DNA of 64,000 nucleotides from Nocardia brasiliensis IFM 10847 (GCF_000710915.1 NZ_BAUA01000204.1:1-64000), one strand, 5' to 3'. Shown: positions 45,581 through 54,858, counted from the first letter of the stretch. The notes: a model not told the origin generated them from the sequence alone. Program-made: numbers and translations.

Positions 45581-46554
45581 CAGCCGATGTGAAGGACGAG
45601 CTGAGCAGGCTCACGGTGTCGCAGGTCAGTTCCCGGAAGGCGGAACTGTCGGCGCTGCTGCGGTTCGCGGGCGGTCTACACATCGTCGGAGGGCGGGTGA
45701 TCGTCGAGGCCGAGGTGGACATGGGTTCCATCGCGCGCCGACTCCGCCGGGAGATCTTCGAGTTGTACGGCTACGGTTCCGATGTGCATGTGCTCGGCGC
45801 GGGCGGCCTGCGCAAGACCTCGCGCTATGTGGTGCGGGTGTCGAAGGAAGGCGAGGCGCTGGCCCGGCAGACGGGTCTGCTCGATGTGCGTGGCCGGCCG
45901 GTGCGCGGGCTGCCCGCGCAGGTGGTCGGCGGCAGCATCGCCGACGCCGAAGCCGCTTGGCGCGGAGCGTTTCTCGCGCACGGCTCGCTCACCGAGCCGG
46001 GGCGCTCGTCGGCGCTCGAGGTCAGCTGCCCGGGACCGGAGGCGGCGCTCGCGCTCGTCGGCGCGGCCCGCCGGCTCGGCATCACGGCGAAGGCGCGCGA
46101 GGTGCGCGGCACCGACCGGGTGGTGGTGCGGGACGGCGAGGCCATCGGCGCACTGCTGACCCGGATGGGCGCGCACGGCACCCGGATCGTCTGGGAGGAG
46201 CGCAGGCTGCGCCGCGAGGTGCGGGCCACCGCGAACCGGCTGGCCAACTTCGACGACGCCAACTTGCGCCGTTCCGCCCGGGCCGCGGTCGCCGCGGCCG
46301 CCAGGGTGGAGCGCGCGCTGGAGATCCTCAGCGACGAAGTGCCCGACCATCTCGCCGCCGCGGGCAAACTGCGCGTGCAGCATCGCCAGGCGTCGCTGGA
46401 GGAACTCGGCCAGCTCGCCGACCCGCCGATGACCAAAGACGCTGTGGCAGGCCGGATTCGGCGCCTGCTGTCGATGGCGGACCGGCGCGCCAAGGAACTC
46501 GGCGTCCCCGACACCGAATCCGCCGTCACGGCCGAACTGCTCGACGAGGCCTGA
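45571..46554 (+). CDS. whiA: WhiA sporulation/cell-division regulator
   Basis: The 327-residue length and MAMTADVKDELSRL start match mycobacterial WhiA; GTG 45571 has GGAAAGGAG eight to nine bases upstream. The N-terminal LAGLIDADG-like domain (ALLRFAGGLHIVGGRVIVEAEVD...RRLRREIFELYG) and C-terminal HTH (RQASLEELGQLADPPMTKDAVAGRIRRLLSMADRRA) are both clear. In Streptomyces it activates ftsZ and other division genes with WhiB. It ends the uvrC cluster; a 643-bp gap with repeats separates it from gap. Confidence 0.95.
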   Translation: MAMTADVKDELSRLTVSQVSSRKAELSALLRFAGGLHIVGGRVIVEAEVDMGSIARRLRREIFELYGYGSDVHVLGAGGLRKTSRYVVRVSKEGEALARQTGLLDVRGRPVRGLPAQVVGGSIADAEAAWRGAFLAHGSLTEPGRSSALEVSCPGPEAALALVGAARRLGITAKAREVRGTDRVVVRDGEAIGALLTRMGAHGTRIVWEERRLRREVRATANRLANFDDANLRRSARAAVAAAARVERALEILSDEVPDHLAAAGKLRVQHRQASLEELGQLADPPMTKDAVAGRIRRLLSMADRRAKELGVPDTESAVTAELLDEA

Positions 46555-46602
46555 GTCGCGTTCGCACTCTCCCGAGCCGGGCTCTGGAGGGTGCGAGGCG
46601 GC

Positions 46603-46748
46603 GCGGTGGTGCCGTCGGACCCGCGAGGGTGTCGCGCAAGGGTCCAGTGTGCGGCCGAGCCCGACGGGTGCGGGTGCGGTGGTGCCGTCGGACCCGGGAG
46701 GGTGTCGCGCGAGGATTCGGTGCGCGGCCGAGCCCGACGGGTGCGGGC
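46603..46748. repeat. 73-bp tandem duplication downstream of whiA
   Basis: Two copies, 46603-46675 and 46676-46748, both start GCGGTGGTGCCGTCGGACCC and both end in GCGGCCGAGCCCGACGGGTG followed by CGGG(T/C); mismatches are confined mainly to the middle. The unit is immediately adjacent, with no spacer. It occupies the first part of the whiA-gap intergenic region (46555-47197). Confidence 0.9.
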
Positions 46749-46822
46749 CCGGTGCCTACCGGTCCTCGAAGGGTCGCCACCCGTGCGGCCGGAGCCGCGG
46801 TGCGCTCTTCGCAAGAATGCGG

Positions 46823-46898
46823 ATCTGCACCACTTTTCGGGATTTGCACTTCTTCTGGAGCGCCGGAAAGGGTGCAGATCCCGGCAAAGGGTGTAGAT
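46823..46898. repeat. imperfect inverted repeat of a dispersed ATCYGCACC element
   Basis: The left arm 46823-46853 and right arm 46868-46898 are imperfect reverse complements. Each arm has two copies of an ATCTGCACC-like word 19 bp apart; GATCTGCACC (46822-46831) pairs perfectly with 46871-46880. A single arm-like copy occurs at 37552-37579 downstream of the GNAT gene, with most of its differences being T/C changes. No gene overlaps it. Confidence 0.75.
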
Positions 46899-47197
46899 GT
46901 CGCGGCTACCCCTACGCGGGCGGGGTGCCAGCGGGGTTGACGGAGGGTTGGGGCTGGTCGGCGGGGTGGGGTGTGAGGAAACAGACCGGTCGGTGATTGA
47001 TGCCGCTGGTTACCGTAGGGGGGTGGTCCCTCAGCCGACTCCAGGACGGCGCCGGAAAGGTCGATCATCCGGCGACCCAGCAGCTCGCCGACAGATGTCC
47101 AGTTCACAACGGACAGGTGCATGTCGGTGCGGTGCAGGGCGGGCACTACTGTTACTAGACATCGGAATGATCCGCTTGAAAGCTGAGGAGCGATAAC

Positions 47198-48217
47198 GTG
47201 ACTGTCCGGGTAGGCATCAACGGCTTCGGTCGTATCGGACGTAACTTCTTCCGGGCGGTGGAGGCGCAGAAGGCGCTGGGCACCACCGACATCGAGATCG
47301 TCGCGGTCAACGACCTCACCGACAACGCGACGCTCGCGACCCTGCTCAAGTACGACTCGATCCTGGGCCGGTTGCCGCAGGACGTCTCGCTCGACGGCGA
47401 TGACACCATCGTGGTCGGTGACCAGCGCATCAAGGCGCTGGCCATCAAGGAGGGCCCGGCGGCGCTGCCGTGGGGCGACCTGGGTGTCGACGTGGTGGTC
47501 GAGTCCACGGGCATCTTCACCGACGCGACCAAGGCCAAGGGCCACCTCGCGGCCGGCGCCAAGAAGGTCATCATCTCCGCGCCCGCCAAGGGCGAGGACC
47601 TGACCGTCGTCATGGGCGTCAACGACGAGAAGTACGACGGCAGCCAGAACATCATCTCCAACGCCTCGTGCACCACCAACTGCCTCGGCCCGCTGGCGAA
47701 GGTGCTGAACGACAGCTTCGGCATCGAGCGTGGTCTGATGACCACCATCCACGCCTACACGCAGGACCAGAACCTGCAGGACGGCCCGCACAGCGACCTG
47801 CGTCGCGCCCGCGCCGCCGCGCTGAACATCGTGCCGACCGGCACCGGCGCCGCCAAGGCCATCGGCCTGGTGCTCCCGGAGCTGCAGGGCAAGCTCGACG
47901 GTTACGCGCTGCGCGTGCCGGTTCCGACGGGTTCGGTCACCGACCTCACCGTCACCCTGCGCACCGCCGCCTCGATCGACGAGATCAACGCCGCGTACCA
48001 GGCCGCCGCCGAGGGCCCGCTGAAGGGCATCCTCAAGTACAACGTCGACCCGATCGTGTCGAGCGACATCGTCACCGACCCGCACTCCTCGATCTACGAC
48101 GCGCCGCTCACCAAGGTGATCGACGACCAGGTCAAGGTCGTGTCCTGGTACGACAACGAGTGGGGCTACTCGAACCGTCTCGCCGACCTCATCGGCCTCG
48201 TCGGCAAGTCGCTCTGA
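47198..48217 (+). CDS. gap: glyceraldehyde-3-phosphate dehydrogenase
   Basis: The 339-residue NAD-dependent enzyme of glycolysis. NAD loop INGFGRIGRNFFRA is at residues 7-20, the cofactor-specificity segment is VAVNDL, and the catalytic Cys lies in SNASCTTNCLGP; His in TIHAYTQDQN completes the active site. GTG 47198 is preceded by GAGGAGCG. It starts the gap-pgk-tpiA operon (spacings of four bases), which would be strongly expressed; no promoter can be fixed within the repeat-rich upstream gap, although TACTGTTACTAGAC near 47150 contains -10-like words. Confidence 0.97.
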   Translation: MTVRVGINGFGRIGRNFFRAVEAQKALGTTDIEIVAVNDLTDNATLATLLKYDSILGRLPQDVSLDGDDTIVVGDQRIKALAIKEGPAALPWGDLGVDVVVESTGIFTDATKAKGHLAAGAKKVIISAPAKGEDLTVVMGVNDEKYDGSQNIISNASCTTNCLGPLAKVLNDSFGIERGLMTTIHAYTQDQNLQDGPHSDLRRARAAALNIVPTGTGAAKAIGLVLPELQGKLDGYALRVPVPTGSVTDLTVTLRTAASIDEINAAYQAAAEGPLKGILKYNVDPIVSSDIVTDPHSSIYDAPLTKVIDDQVKVVSWYDNEWGYSNRLADLIGLVGKSL

Positions 48218-48221
48218 GGCC

Positions 48222-49436
48222 ATGGCAGTCAAAACTCTCGACGATCTGCTGAGCGAGGGTGTCGAAGGTCGGGGCGTGCTGGTGCGCTCCGACCTGAACG
48301 TCCCCCTCGACGACAACGGTCAGATCACCGATCCCGGTCGCATCCTCGCGTCCGTGCCCACCATCGAGGCGCTGGTCGAAGCCGGTGCGAAGGTGGTGCT
48401 CACCGCGCATCTCGGCCGGCCGAAGGGCGCGCCGGACGCCAAGCTCTCGCTGGCCCCGGTGGCCGCGAAGCTCGCCGCAGAGCTGGGTCGTAACGTCCAG
48501 CTCGCCGGTGACGTGGTCGGCCAGGACGCGCTCGCGCGCTCCGAGGGCCTGACCGACGGCGACGTGCTGCTGCTGGAGAACATCCGCTTCGATCCGCGCG
48601 AAACCAGCAAGGACGACGCGGAGCGGGCCAAGCTGTCCGCCGCGCTGGTCGAGCTGGTCGGCGACGACGGCGCTTTCGTCTCCGACGGCTTCGGCGTGGT
48701 GCACCGCAAGCAGGCGTCGGTCTACGACGTGGCGAAGCTGCTGCCGCATTACGCGGGCAAGCTGGTCGCCGCCGAGGTGGACGTGCTCGCGAAGCTGACC
48801 GCGGACACCGAGCGGCCGTACGCGGTGGTGCTCGGCGGTTCCAAGGTCTCCGACAAGCTCGCGGTGATCGAGGCGCTCGCGCCGAAGGTCGACACGCTCG
48901 TCATCGGTGGCGGTATGTGCTTCACCTTCCTTGCCGCCCAGGGGCTTTCGGTGGGTTCCTCGCTGTTGCAGGAGGAGATGATCGACACCTGCAAGGGCCT
49001 GCTCGAACGGTACGCCGACGTGATCCACCTGCCGCGCGATATCGTCGCGGCGGAGCGGTTCGCGGCCGACGCCGATTCGAAGGTGGTTCCGGCGCACGAG
49101 ATTCCGGACGGTTGGATGGGTCTGGACATCGGCCCGGAGTCGACCGATCGGTTCGCGGCGCTGCTCACCGAGGCGAAGACGGTGTTCTGGAACGGCCCGA
49201 TGGGCGTGTTCGAGTTCGAGAACTTCGCGGCGGGCACTCGCGGCGTGGCCGAGGCGATCGTCACGGCGACCGGCAAGGGTGCGTTCACCGTGGTGGGCGG
49301 CGGTGATTCGGCCGCGGCCGTGCGCGCGCTCGGCCTGCCCGAGGACGGCTTCTCGCACATCTCGACCGGCGGCGGTGCGTCGCTGGAATACCTGGAGGGC
49401 AAAGAACTTCCGGGCATCGCAGTGCTGGAGGGCTGA
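48222..49436 (+). CDS. pgk: phosphoglycerate kinase
   Basis: Transfers phosphate from 1,3-bisphosphoglycerate to ADP. The 404-residue protein has the N-terminal substrate segment VRSDLNVPLDDNG, the basic patch HLGRPKGAPD, NIRFDPRETSKDD, and the C-terminal nucleotide site with AVVLGGSKVSDKL and FTVVGGGDSAAA. It follows gap by four bases and precedes tpiA by four, so it is in the same transcript. Confidence 0.97.
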   Translation: MAVKTLDDLLSEGVEGRGVLVRSDLNVPLDDNGQITDPGRILASVPTIEALVEAGAKVVLTAHLGRPKGAPDAKLSLAPVAAKLAAELGRNVQLAGDVVGQDALARSEGLTDGDVLLLENIRFDPRETSKDDAERAKLSAALVELVGDDGAFVSDGFGVVHRKQASVYDVAKLLPHYAGKLVAAEVDVLAKLTADTERPYAVVLGGSKVSDKLAVIEALAPKVDTLVIGGGMCFTFLAAQGLSVGSSLLQEEMIDTCKGLLERYADVIHLPRDIVAAERFAADADSKVVPAHEIPDGWMGLDIGPESTDRFAALLTEAKTVFWNGPMGVFEFENFAAGTRGVAEAIVTATGKGAFTVVGGGDSAAAVRALGLPEDGFSHISTGGGASLEYLEGKELPGIAVLEG

Positions 49437-49440
49437 GTAA

Positions 49441-50226
49441 ATGGCACGCAAGCCGCTCATCGCGGGCAACTGGAAGATGAACCTCAATCACCTCGAGGCC
49501 ATCGCTCTGGTGCAGAAGATCGCGTTCGCCCTGCCGGAGAAGTACTTCGCCAAGGTCGACGTCACCGTCGTGCCGCCGTTCACCGATCTGCGCAGTGTGC
49601 AGACCCTGGTGGAGGGCGACAAGCTCCTGCTCACCTATGGGGCGCAGGATCTTTCGCGCCACGATGCCGGCGCCTACACCGGTGAGATCAGCGGCGCCAT
49701 GCTGGCGAAGCTGGGTTGCACCTATGTGGTGGTCGGGCATTCGGAGCGGCGGCAGTACCACGGCGAGGACGACGCCACCGTGCTCGCCAAGGCGAAGCAG
49801 GCGCTCAAGCACGGACTCACCCCGATCGTCTGCATCGGTGAGGGTCTGGATGTGCGCGAGGCGAAGACGCATGTCGAGTACAACCTCGAACAGCTGCGGG
49901 GTTCGCTGAAAGGCCTGACGGCGGAGGAGATCTCGAAGATCGTCATCGCCTACGAGCCGGTCTGGGCGATCGGCACCGGCAAGGTCGCCACCCCGGCCGA
50001 CGCGCAGGAAGTGTGCGGGGCCATCCGCGGCGAGTTGGTCGAGCTCGCCTCCGCGGAGGTGGCCGCGGAACTGCGTGTGCTCTACGGCGGTTCGGTCAAC
50101 GCCAAGAACATCGGCGAACTGATCAAGCAGACCGATATCGACGGCGCGCTGGTCGGTGGCGCCTCGCTGAAGGGTGACGAGTTCGCCACCCTGTCCGCGA
50201 TCGCCGCGGGCGGCCCACTGCCGTAA
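49441..50226 (+). CDS. tpiA: triosephosphate isomerase
   Basis: Interconverts dihydroxyacetone phosphate and glyceraldehyde 3-phosphate. Catalytic residues are visible: the NWKMN lysine (residues 11-15), the His of VVGHSERR, and the Glu of AYEPVWAIGTG, plus the phosphate loop YGGSVNAKN. Complete at 261 residues. It ends the operon; a 16-bp stem terminator follows at 50242. In relatives secG would come next; here it is 8 kb further on. Confidence 0.97.
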   Translation: MARKPLIAGNWKMNLNHLEAIALVQKIAFALPEKYFAKVDVTVVPPFTDLRSVQTLVEGDKLLLTYGAQDLSRHDAGAYTGEISGAMLAKLGCTYVVVGHSERRQYHGEDDATVLAKAKQALKHGLTPIVCIGEGLDVREAKTHVEYNLEQLRGSLKGLTAEEISKIVIAYEPVWAIGTGKVATPADAQEVCGAIRGELVELASAEVAAELRVLYGGSVNAKNIGELIKQTDIDGALVGGASLKGDEFATLSAIAAGGPLP

Positions 50227-50241
50227 GGGTTTTCGAACCGT

Positions 50242-50277
50242 GAAAGGGCCGAGCACCAGCAGGTGCTCGGCCCTTTC
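50242..50277. terminator. bidirectional hairpin terminator between tpiA and the convergent gene
   Basis: A perfect 16-bp stem (GAAAGGGCCGAGCACC and its complement) with an AGCA loop lies 15 bases after the tpiA stop and five bases before the stop of the facing gene. The stem has a run of A on one side and T on the other, as in bidirectional terminators. Confidence 0.88.
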
Positions 50278-50282
50278 CGGTA

Positions 50283-51206
50283 TCAGTCGACGGGGATGCG
50301 GTACTCGGAGATGCTGCCGCGCAAGGTGAATCCCGCGCCGGCGAGGGCGGTGCGCAGCGCCTCGTCGGCCGGGTCGGCGCACAGATCGGCGGTCGCGACC
50401 TCGGGGTGGTCGCGGCGCAGGCGGTGCAGCGTGCTCGCCAGCAGGGCGCTCAATTCCGGGACGAGGGCCTGCGCGTGCACGATGTTCAGCACCGCGGTGC
50501 CGTCGCGGACGCCAGCCGAGGATTCGGCGCGCAGTGTGCCGTCCACGTCGAGATAGCCGAGGGTAAAGGTGGTGTCCAGGTATTCGTCCCGGTCGGCGAG
50601 CAGTTCGCCCACGGTCTCGGCGGTCCAGCGGTCGGTGCAGCCGGTGTCGTCGCAGCGGCTCAGGCCCGCGTCGGTGTACAGGCGGGCGTATCGGGCGAGC
50701 GTTTCCTGAGTCGGCGGGGCCGGGAGCTCCTCGACGTACGCCGCCGGGGTGTCGGGCCAGTCGCCGCCCTCGGCGCGCCACTCGCAGTCGAGTTCCCGAT
50801 GCGGGCGCAGGCCGAGCGCCGCCGCGACCGCGACGCCGTCGGGATCCTGGACGATCCATTGCACCGCAGCGTGTTCCGAGGACCGGGCCGCGTCGACGGC
50901 CGCGCTCAGCATGGCTCGATAGGTGTCGGTGTCGCCCTCGTCGACCACCGGGACAGCGAGCAGGTACCGTTCCGGATCGTCCGGGTCCACCAGCAACGTC
51001 CAGCCCACCACCGCGCCTTGCCTGCGGACCGTCAGCACCCCGCGGGTATGCGGGCCGATCAGTTGCTCGCGTAGCTCGCGTAGCCCGCTCGCGGTGTCCG
51101 AGGTGCCGGCGACCGACGGTTGACGGGCGTGTAACTCCGCCACCAGACGATCATCGATGGTGGTGTGGAGTTCGATCTCGCCGACCGCGGTGTGGATTGC
51201 TGACAT
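50283..51206 (-). CDS. GNAT-like protein with two acetyltransferase-type halves
   Basis: A 307-residue soluble protein. The N-terminal half contains GVLTVRRQGAVVGWTLLVD and AAVQWIVQDPDGVAVAAALGLRPHREL; the C-terminal half has GYLDVDGTLRAESSAGVRDG, VLNIVHAQALVPELSALLASTLHRLRRDH and a final LAGAGFTLRGSISEYRI. The repeated beta-alpha pattern (as in mycothiol synthase) suggests a tandem GNAT fold, but the acetyl-CoA loop is degenerate, so activity is uncertain. It converges on tpiA and is upstream of no obvious partner. Confidence 0.6.
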   Translation of the reverse strand: MSAIHTAVGEIELHTTIDDRLVAELHARQPSVAGTSDTASGLRELREQLIGPHTRGVLTVRRQGAVVGWTLLVDPDDPERYLLAVPVVDEGDTDTYRAMLSAAVDAARSSEHAAVQWIVQDPDGVAVAAALGLRPHRELDCEWRAEGGDWPDTPAAYVEELPAPPTQETLARYARLYTDAGLSRCDDTGCTDRWTAETVGELLADRDEYLDTTFTLGYLDVDGTLRAESSAGVRDGTAVLNIVHAQALVPELSALLASTLHRLRRDHPEVATADLCADPADEALRTALAGAGFTLRGSISEYRIPVD

Positions 51207-51261
51207 GTAGCTGATGGTACCGGCGCCCGGCGCGGCAGGGGGCGGCCCGAATTCCGGGGGC

Positions 51262-52050
51262 TCATTCCGCGTGCAGCACCAGACCGTTACCGTTCTCGTT
51301 CGCGAGGGTGAGGGTGTTCGCGTCGACGGTCGCGGTCGCCTTACCGTCCAAGGCTTTCAGGACCGCCTGCTCGACCTCCATCACCTCGGGCGCGCACGCC
51401 ATCCTGGTGGTGGCGATCCGGAAGGTGAGTTCGGGGTCGGTGCCCGTGGCGCTGCCGTTCATCGTGTTGCAGCCGGCGCTGCCGGAGACCTTGCCGTCGG
51501 CGGCGATGGTGAGGGTCGGTTTCACGTCATCGATGGCCTGCGAACGGATCTGGGCTTCGGGGGTGAGCAGCGCCGTGACGATCCAGGTGGTGCCGCGCAA
51601 GGGTTTATCGGGTTCGGCGACCTTCTTGTCGAGCATGGTGACGGTCAGGTTGTCGCTCTTCAACGTCAGTTTCGGGCCGTCGAGCTGCCAGGTGGGCTGG
51701 GAGTTGAGCAGGCCGCTGAGCCACTCGTCGGCGCCCTGCCGGTCGCCGCCGCAGGCCATCAGGGTGCTCGCGAGGCTGGACACCACCAGCTTGTGCTCCG
51801 CCGATGCCACCGCGCCCGAATGGGTATTGCAGCCCGCGTCCGCGGAGACGCGGTCGTCCTTGAAGGTCAGCCGGAGTGGACCACCGCCGGGTATCGGCGC
51901 GCCCTCGACCCCGGTGGAGACGAAGGTGCGGCCCATCAGCGTTTGATCCGGCGGGTTCGCGGGAGAGTTCGAATCCCCGCTCGAGCAGGCGTTGATCGCG
52001 AGAACTGCGAGCAGGACGATCGGGCCGAACCGCACGAGATTAGCCGCCAT
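51262..52050 (-). CDS. META domain lipoprotein
   Basis: A 262-residue lipoprotein: signal VLLAVLAINAC with lipidation Cys22. Two META/HslJ-like domains follow, recognised by the pairs FVSTGVEGAPIP...DAGCNTHSG and WIVTALL...SAGCNTMNGS, and by STLMACGG/TTRMACAP. HslJ in E. coli is linked to novobiocin resistance and outer-envelope stress, but the role in actinobacteria is unknown. It lies outside the membrane, between the GNAT-like gene and a secreted lipase, all on the minus strand. Confidence 0.88.
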   Translation of the reverse strand: MAANLVRFGPIVLLAVLAINACSSGDSNSPANPPDQTLMGRTFVSTGVEGAPIPGGGPLRLTFKDDRVSADAGCNTHSGAVASAEHKLVVSSLASTLMACGGDRQGADEWLSGLLNSQPTWQLDGPKLTLKSDNLTVTMLDKKVAEPDKPLRGTTWIVTALLTPEAQIRSQAIDDVKPTLTIAADGKVSGSAGCNTMNGSATGTDPELTFRIATTRMACAPEVMEVEQAVLKALDGKATATVDANTLTLANENGNGLVLHAE

Positions 52051-52098
52051 GACGGCGATGCTACCGATATCGTGTGGTTCGGCCCGGGTTTCGGCCGG

Positions 52099-53517
52099 TC
52101 AGACCGGCATGCCGAGGGCAGAGGCGAGGGTCTGCCCGATGGCGTTGGCGAAGGCCGCCGCCGCGCCGGGATCGAGGATCTGCAACGGGACGTCGCGGTT
52201 CGTGCAACCCTGGCGCGCGGGCACGCCGTTGAGCCGATCGTTGAGCCAGAGTGCGGCCGAACCCGCACCGGAGACGGCTGCGATGCCGTGCTCACTGATC
52301 AGCTCGCGGGTGTAGGAAACGCTGGCGTTCGGATCCTTGCAGTAGGTGTCGTACAGGTTGTTCACCGCGTTCACGGGCATCGCCTCGTCCAGCGGCGCTT
52401 GATAGATGTACAGCGGGAACTGTGGGGTGCCGCGATGTCCGAGGCTCAATTCCCGGAGCATGGGCTGCAATTCGGGCGCGCGCATCGGGTCGCCGGGGTA
52501 ATCGAACAGGCCCTTGATGTTCACGAAGGGGAATCCGGCGAACTGGATTGCGACGCACTGTCCCTGATGGACTACCCGCAGGCCCTTGCCGAGCGGGTTC
52601 ATGTACCGCTCGATGAACTGGTTGAGCTCGGGGTATTCGTTTGCGACACCGAACAATCCGCCGAGCACCGCACCGCCGAAGGTCGAGGTGGCGTTGTTGT
52701 AGTCGATGGCCATGCCGATATCGGCCATCAGCCCGCCGACCGCCGAACCGACCAGATTGAGTTCCGGTGCGTACTCGGCCTGCAGTTCCGCGGCGTGCGC
52801 GGTCGGAATCGCGCCGCCCGAATAGCCCCACAGCGCGGTCCGGGTCGCGGCGCCGGGCAGCCCGGCGGGCTCGAAGTTCTCGGCCGCCCGGATGGCGTCC
52901 AAGGTGATCCGGCCGCCGAGCGGTCCGGCCGCGTAGGCGGAGTTCGGGCCTTGATGATCGGGCACCACGACGGCATGCCCGAGTTGCAGCATGGCCTGCA
53001 CCTCGACGAACTCCGCAGAGATCACCGGGTTCAACGGGTTCGGCAACGAACCCATCTGCAGGACATAGGAGGCAGCGCAGTTCTGGGACAGCGAGTCCTC
53101 GGCGAACTGGAAAGCGACCAGGTTGCGTTCCGGCGTGGGCGACGGCCGATGCGGGACGATCACGGTGGCCACCGCCGGGATCGGCTCACCGCGGGTATTG
53201 CTGCTGCGGTACGACAGCTGCCAAGCCCGCACATTCAGCGGGATCAAGAAGAAGTTGGCGAGATTGACCTGGCGGGCGGCGAGGATCTCGCCGGGTTGGG
53301 CCGCGGCCACCCGGGCCGGATCCGGGTTGTAGAAACCCTGATCCAGGTACGGCGGAGCCGGGGGTAGCGGGAACGGGAGCGGCGGTGCCACGGGCACCGG
53401 ATCCGCGTGTGCGGCGCCGACCAGCGCCGGGCATACCGCGACGGTCAAACTCGCGGTCATAGCCAGGCAGGTGCGGGCGAGCACTTGTTTGGTGCGCCCG
53501 ACGGTGCCCATCTTCAT
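52099..53517 (-). CDS. secreted lipase of the LIP (secretory lipase) family
   Basis: A 472-residue exported enzyme (signal about residues 1-38, TASLTVAVCPALVGAAHA). A Pro-rich linker (PLPFPLPPAPPYL) precedes the alpha/beta hydrolase. The nucleophile elbow is WGYSGGA with Ser233; other family segments are VVVPDHQGPNSAYAAG (oxyanion side), FPLYIYQAPLDEAMPVN (acid) and SEHG (His). These enzymes hydrolyse triacylglycerols or other lipids outside the cell. It is divergent from a TetR regulator 170 bp away that may control it. Confidence 0.9.
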   Translation of the reverse strand: MKMGTVGRTKQVLARTCLAMTASLTVAVCPALVGAAHADPVPVAPPLPFPLPPAPPYLDQGFYNPDPARVAAAQPGEILAARQVNLANFFLIPLNVRAWQLSYRSSNTRGEPIPAVATVIVPHRPSPTPERNLVAFQFAEDSLSQNCAASYVLQMGSLPNPLNPVISAEFVEVQAMLQLGHAVVVPDHQGPNSAYAAGPLGGRITLDAIRAAENFEPAGLPGAATRTALWGYSGGAIPTAHAAELQAEYAPELNLVGSAVGGLMADIGMAIDYNNATSTFGGAVLGGLFGVANEYPELNQFIERYMNPLGKGLRVVHQGQCVAIQFAGFPFVNIKGLFDYPGDPMRAPELQPMLRELSLGHRGTPQFPLYIYQAPLDEAMPVNAVNNLYDTYCKDPNASVSYTRELISEHGIAAVSGAGSAALWLNDRLNGVPARQGCTNRDVPLQILDPGAAAAFANAIGQTLASALGMPV

Positions 53518-53687
53518 TTGAACTCCTAGACCTCAACGCGACACTGCGAGACATGGCTCTCGAGCATAAAGAGAGCGATCGTTCCCTAATTGGCGCGTCG
53601 ACTGTAGAGGGTGCGGTGGCGGTGTGTCAACGATCACGCTGACCCGCTGATCGGTAGCGTTCTACGCGCCCGGCAGGATGGACAGTC

Positions 53688-54326
53688 ATGACCGGTAGCG
53701 CCGAAATATCGCGTCCGCGCAGGACGCAGCAGCAACGCCGTGCCGCAACCGTCGCCAAGTTCGTCGACGCGACCATCGCCGCGATCAGCGAGGTCGGCTA
53801 CCAGCGCACGACCGTGCAGGAGATATGCAGTCGCGCAGGGCTTTCCGTCGGCGCCATGTTCCGGCAGTTCGACGGCAGGCTGGACCTGATCGTGCGGACC
53901 GCCGAGGAGATCGTCAGCAGGCAGCGGATCGCCTTCCTCCTGATGATGGAACACTTGGAGGAACAGGCGAATCCGCTCGACAGCGCGCTGCGGTTCCTGC
54001 GGGCGGCGCAATCGGCCGAGATCACGCACGCCCTGCGCGAGATCTACCTCGCGGCCCGCTCGGACACCGAACTACGGACGCGGATCGCGCCGACCGTGGA
54101 GAACTACTACGACGAAATCGTGGCCGCGGTCGAGCACACCGGCGTGCTGCGCCGCTACCCGAAACGGGTACGTGAGCCGCTGTTCTACCTTGCGCTGCAT
54201 GTGTTCTCGGGACAGGCCGTGGTCCGCGGCGTGTATCCGAAACCCGAAGTCGACGACGCGGTCCTCGCGCTGCTGGAAGACATGCTGCAGATGTACGCCG
54301 ACTCGGTCGAGCCGGGCGAGTCCTAG
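53688..54326 (+). CDS. TetR family transcriptional regulator
   Basis: The 212-residue regulator has its HTH at residues about 18-66 (ATVAKFVDATIAAISEVGYQRTTVQEICSRAGLSVGAMFRQFDGRLDLI). Note MFRQF in place of the usual YYHF-type segment. The ligand domain is helical, ending in an acidic tail. It is divergent from the secreted lipase, a common arrangement for local repressors; I did not find a clean palindrome in the intergenic region. The DUF3841 gene starts four bases after its stop, so they are co-transcribed. Confidence 0.88.
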   Translation: MTGSAEISRPRRTQQQRRAATVAKFVDATIAAISEVGYQRTTVQEICSRAGLSVGAMFRQFDGRLDLIVRTAEEIVSRQRIAFLLMMEHLEEQANPLDSALRFLRAAQSAEITHALREIYLAARSDTELRTRIAPTVENYYDEIVAAVEHTGVLRRYPKRVREPLFYLALHVFSGQAVVRGVYPKPEVDDAVLALLEDMLQMYADSVEPGES

Positions 54327-54330
54327 AACC

Positions 54331-54858
54331 ATGCGACTGTGGACGCTGCAAGCGCCCGAAGTTGTCGCGGCCGTGCGCGCGAGCGGCCGGTATCGGGCGC
54401 GCTGGGACCTTGTCACGCCGAACTGGCACACCGCGTTCCGCGCGATGACGGTCGAGATGACAAGGCGCGGTATGGATTGCGCCGCCGCCCCGCCGGTGTG
54501 GTGCTGGCCCGGCCGTGCGCTGCGCGCCGCCACGGTGCGGACCACCGCGAATCTCCTGCTCGGCGACCATGAATGGGCCCACGGCCGCTGGCTGCTGAAA
54601 CTGGCTGTGCCCGAACAGTTCACGCTCGTCACCTCGTACGGCGCCTGGAACGACTACCTCGCCCACACCATGGGCTTCGCCGACGGACCCGGCCGAATGG
54701 ACTGGACCGGCCGCCCCACCTGGGCCCGCGACCAACTCCAGGTCACCATCCCCGAACTCCGCCGCGAATGGATCATTCGAGCCACCCCCTACCCGCCCGA
54801 CCCCGAAACCGCGGCTCGCATCGCCGCCGACCCAGAGCTCCGCGTGCGCGAGTCGTGA
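54331..54858 (+). CDS. DUF3841-like protein
   Basis: A 175-residue cytosolic protein starting MRLWTLQAPEVVAAVRASGRYRARWD, the DUF3841 pattern. Several Trp residues cluster in PPVWCWPGR, HEWAHGRW and WTGRPTW. Its function is not known. The start ATG 54331 follows the TetR stop closely, and the upstream in-frame extension overlaps TetR and is rejected. Confidence 0.75.
   Translation: MRLWTLQAPEVVAAVRASGRYRARWDLVTPNWHTAFRAMTVEMTRRGMDCAAAPPVWCWPGRALRAATVRTTANLLLGDHEWAHGRWLLKLAVPEQFTLVTSYGAWNDYLAHTMGFADGPGRMDWTGRPTWARDQLQVTIPELRREWIIRATPYPPDPETAARIAADPELRVRES

Noticed and set aside
46526..48316. 596-codon minus-strand frame across whiA-gap
   Set aside because: It runs opposite gap and through the non-coding repeats; composition artefact.
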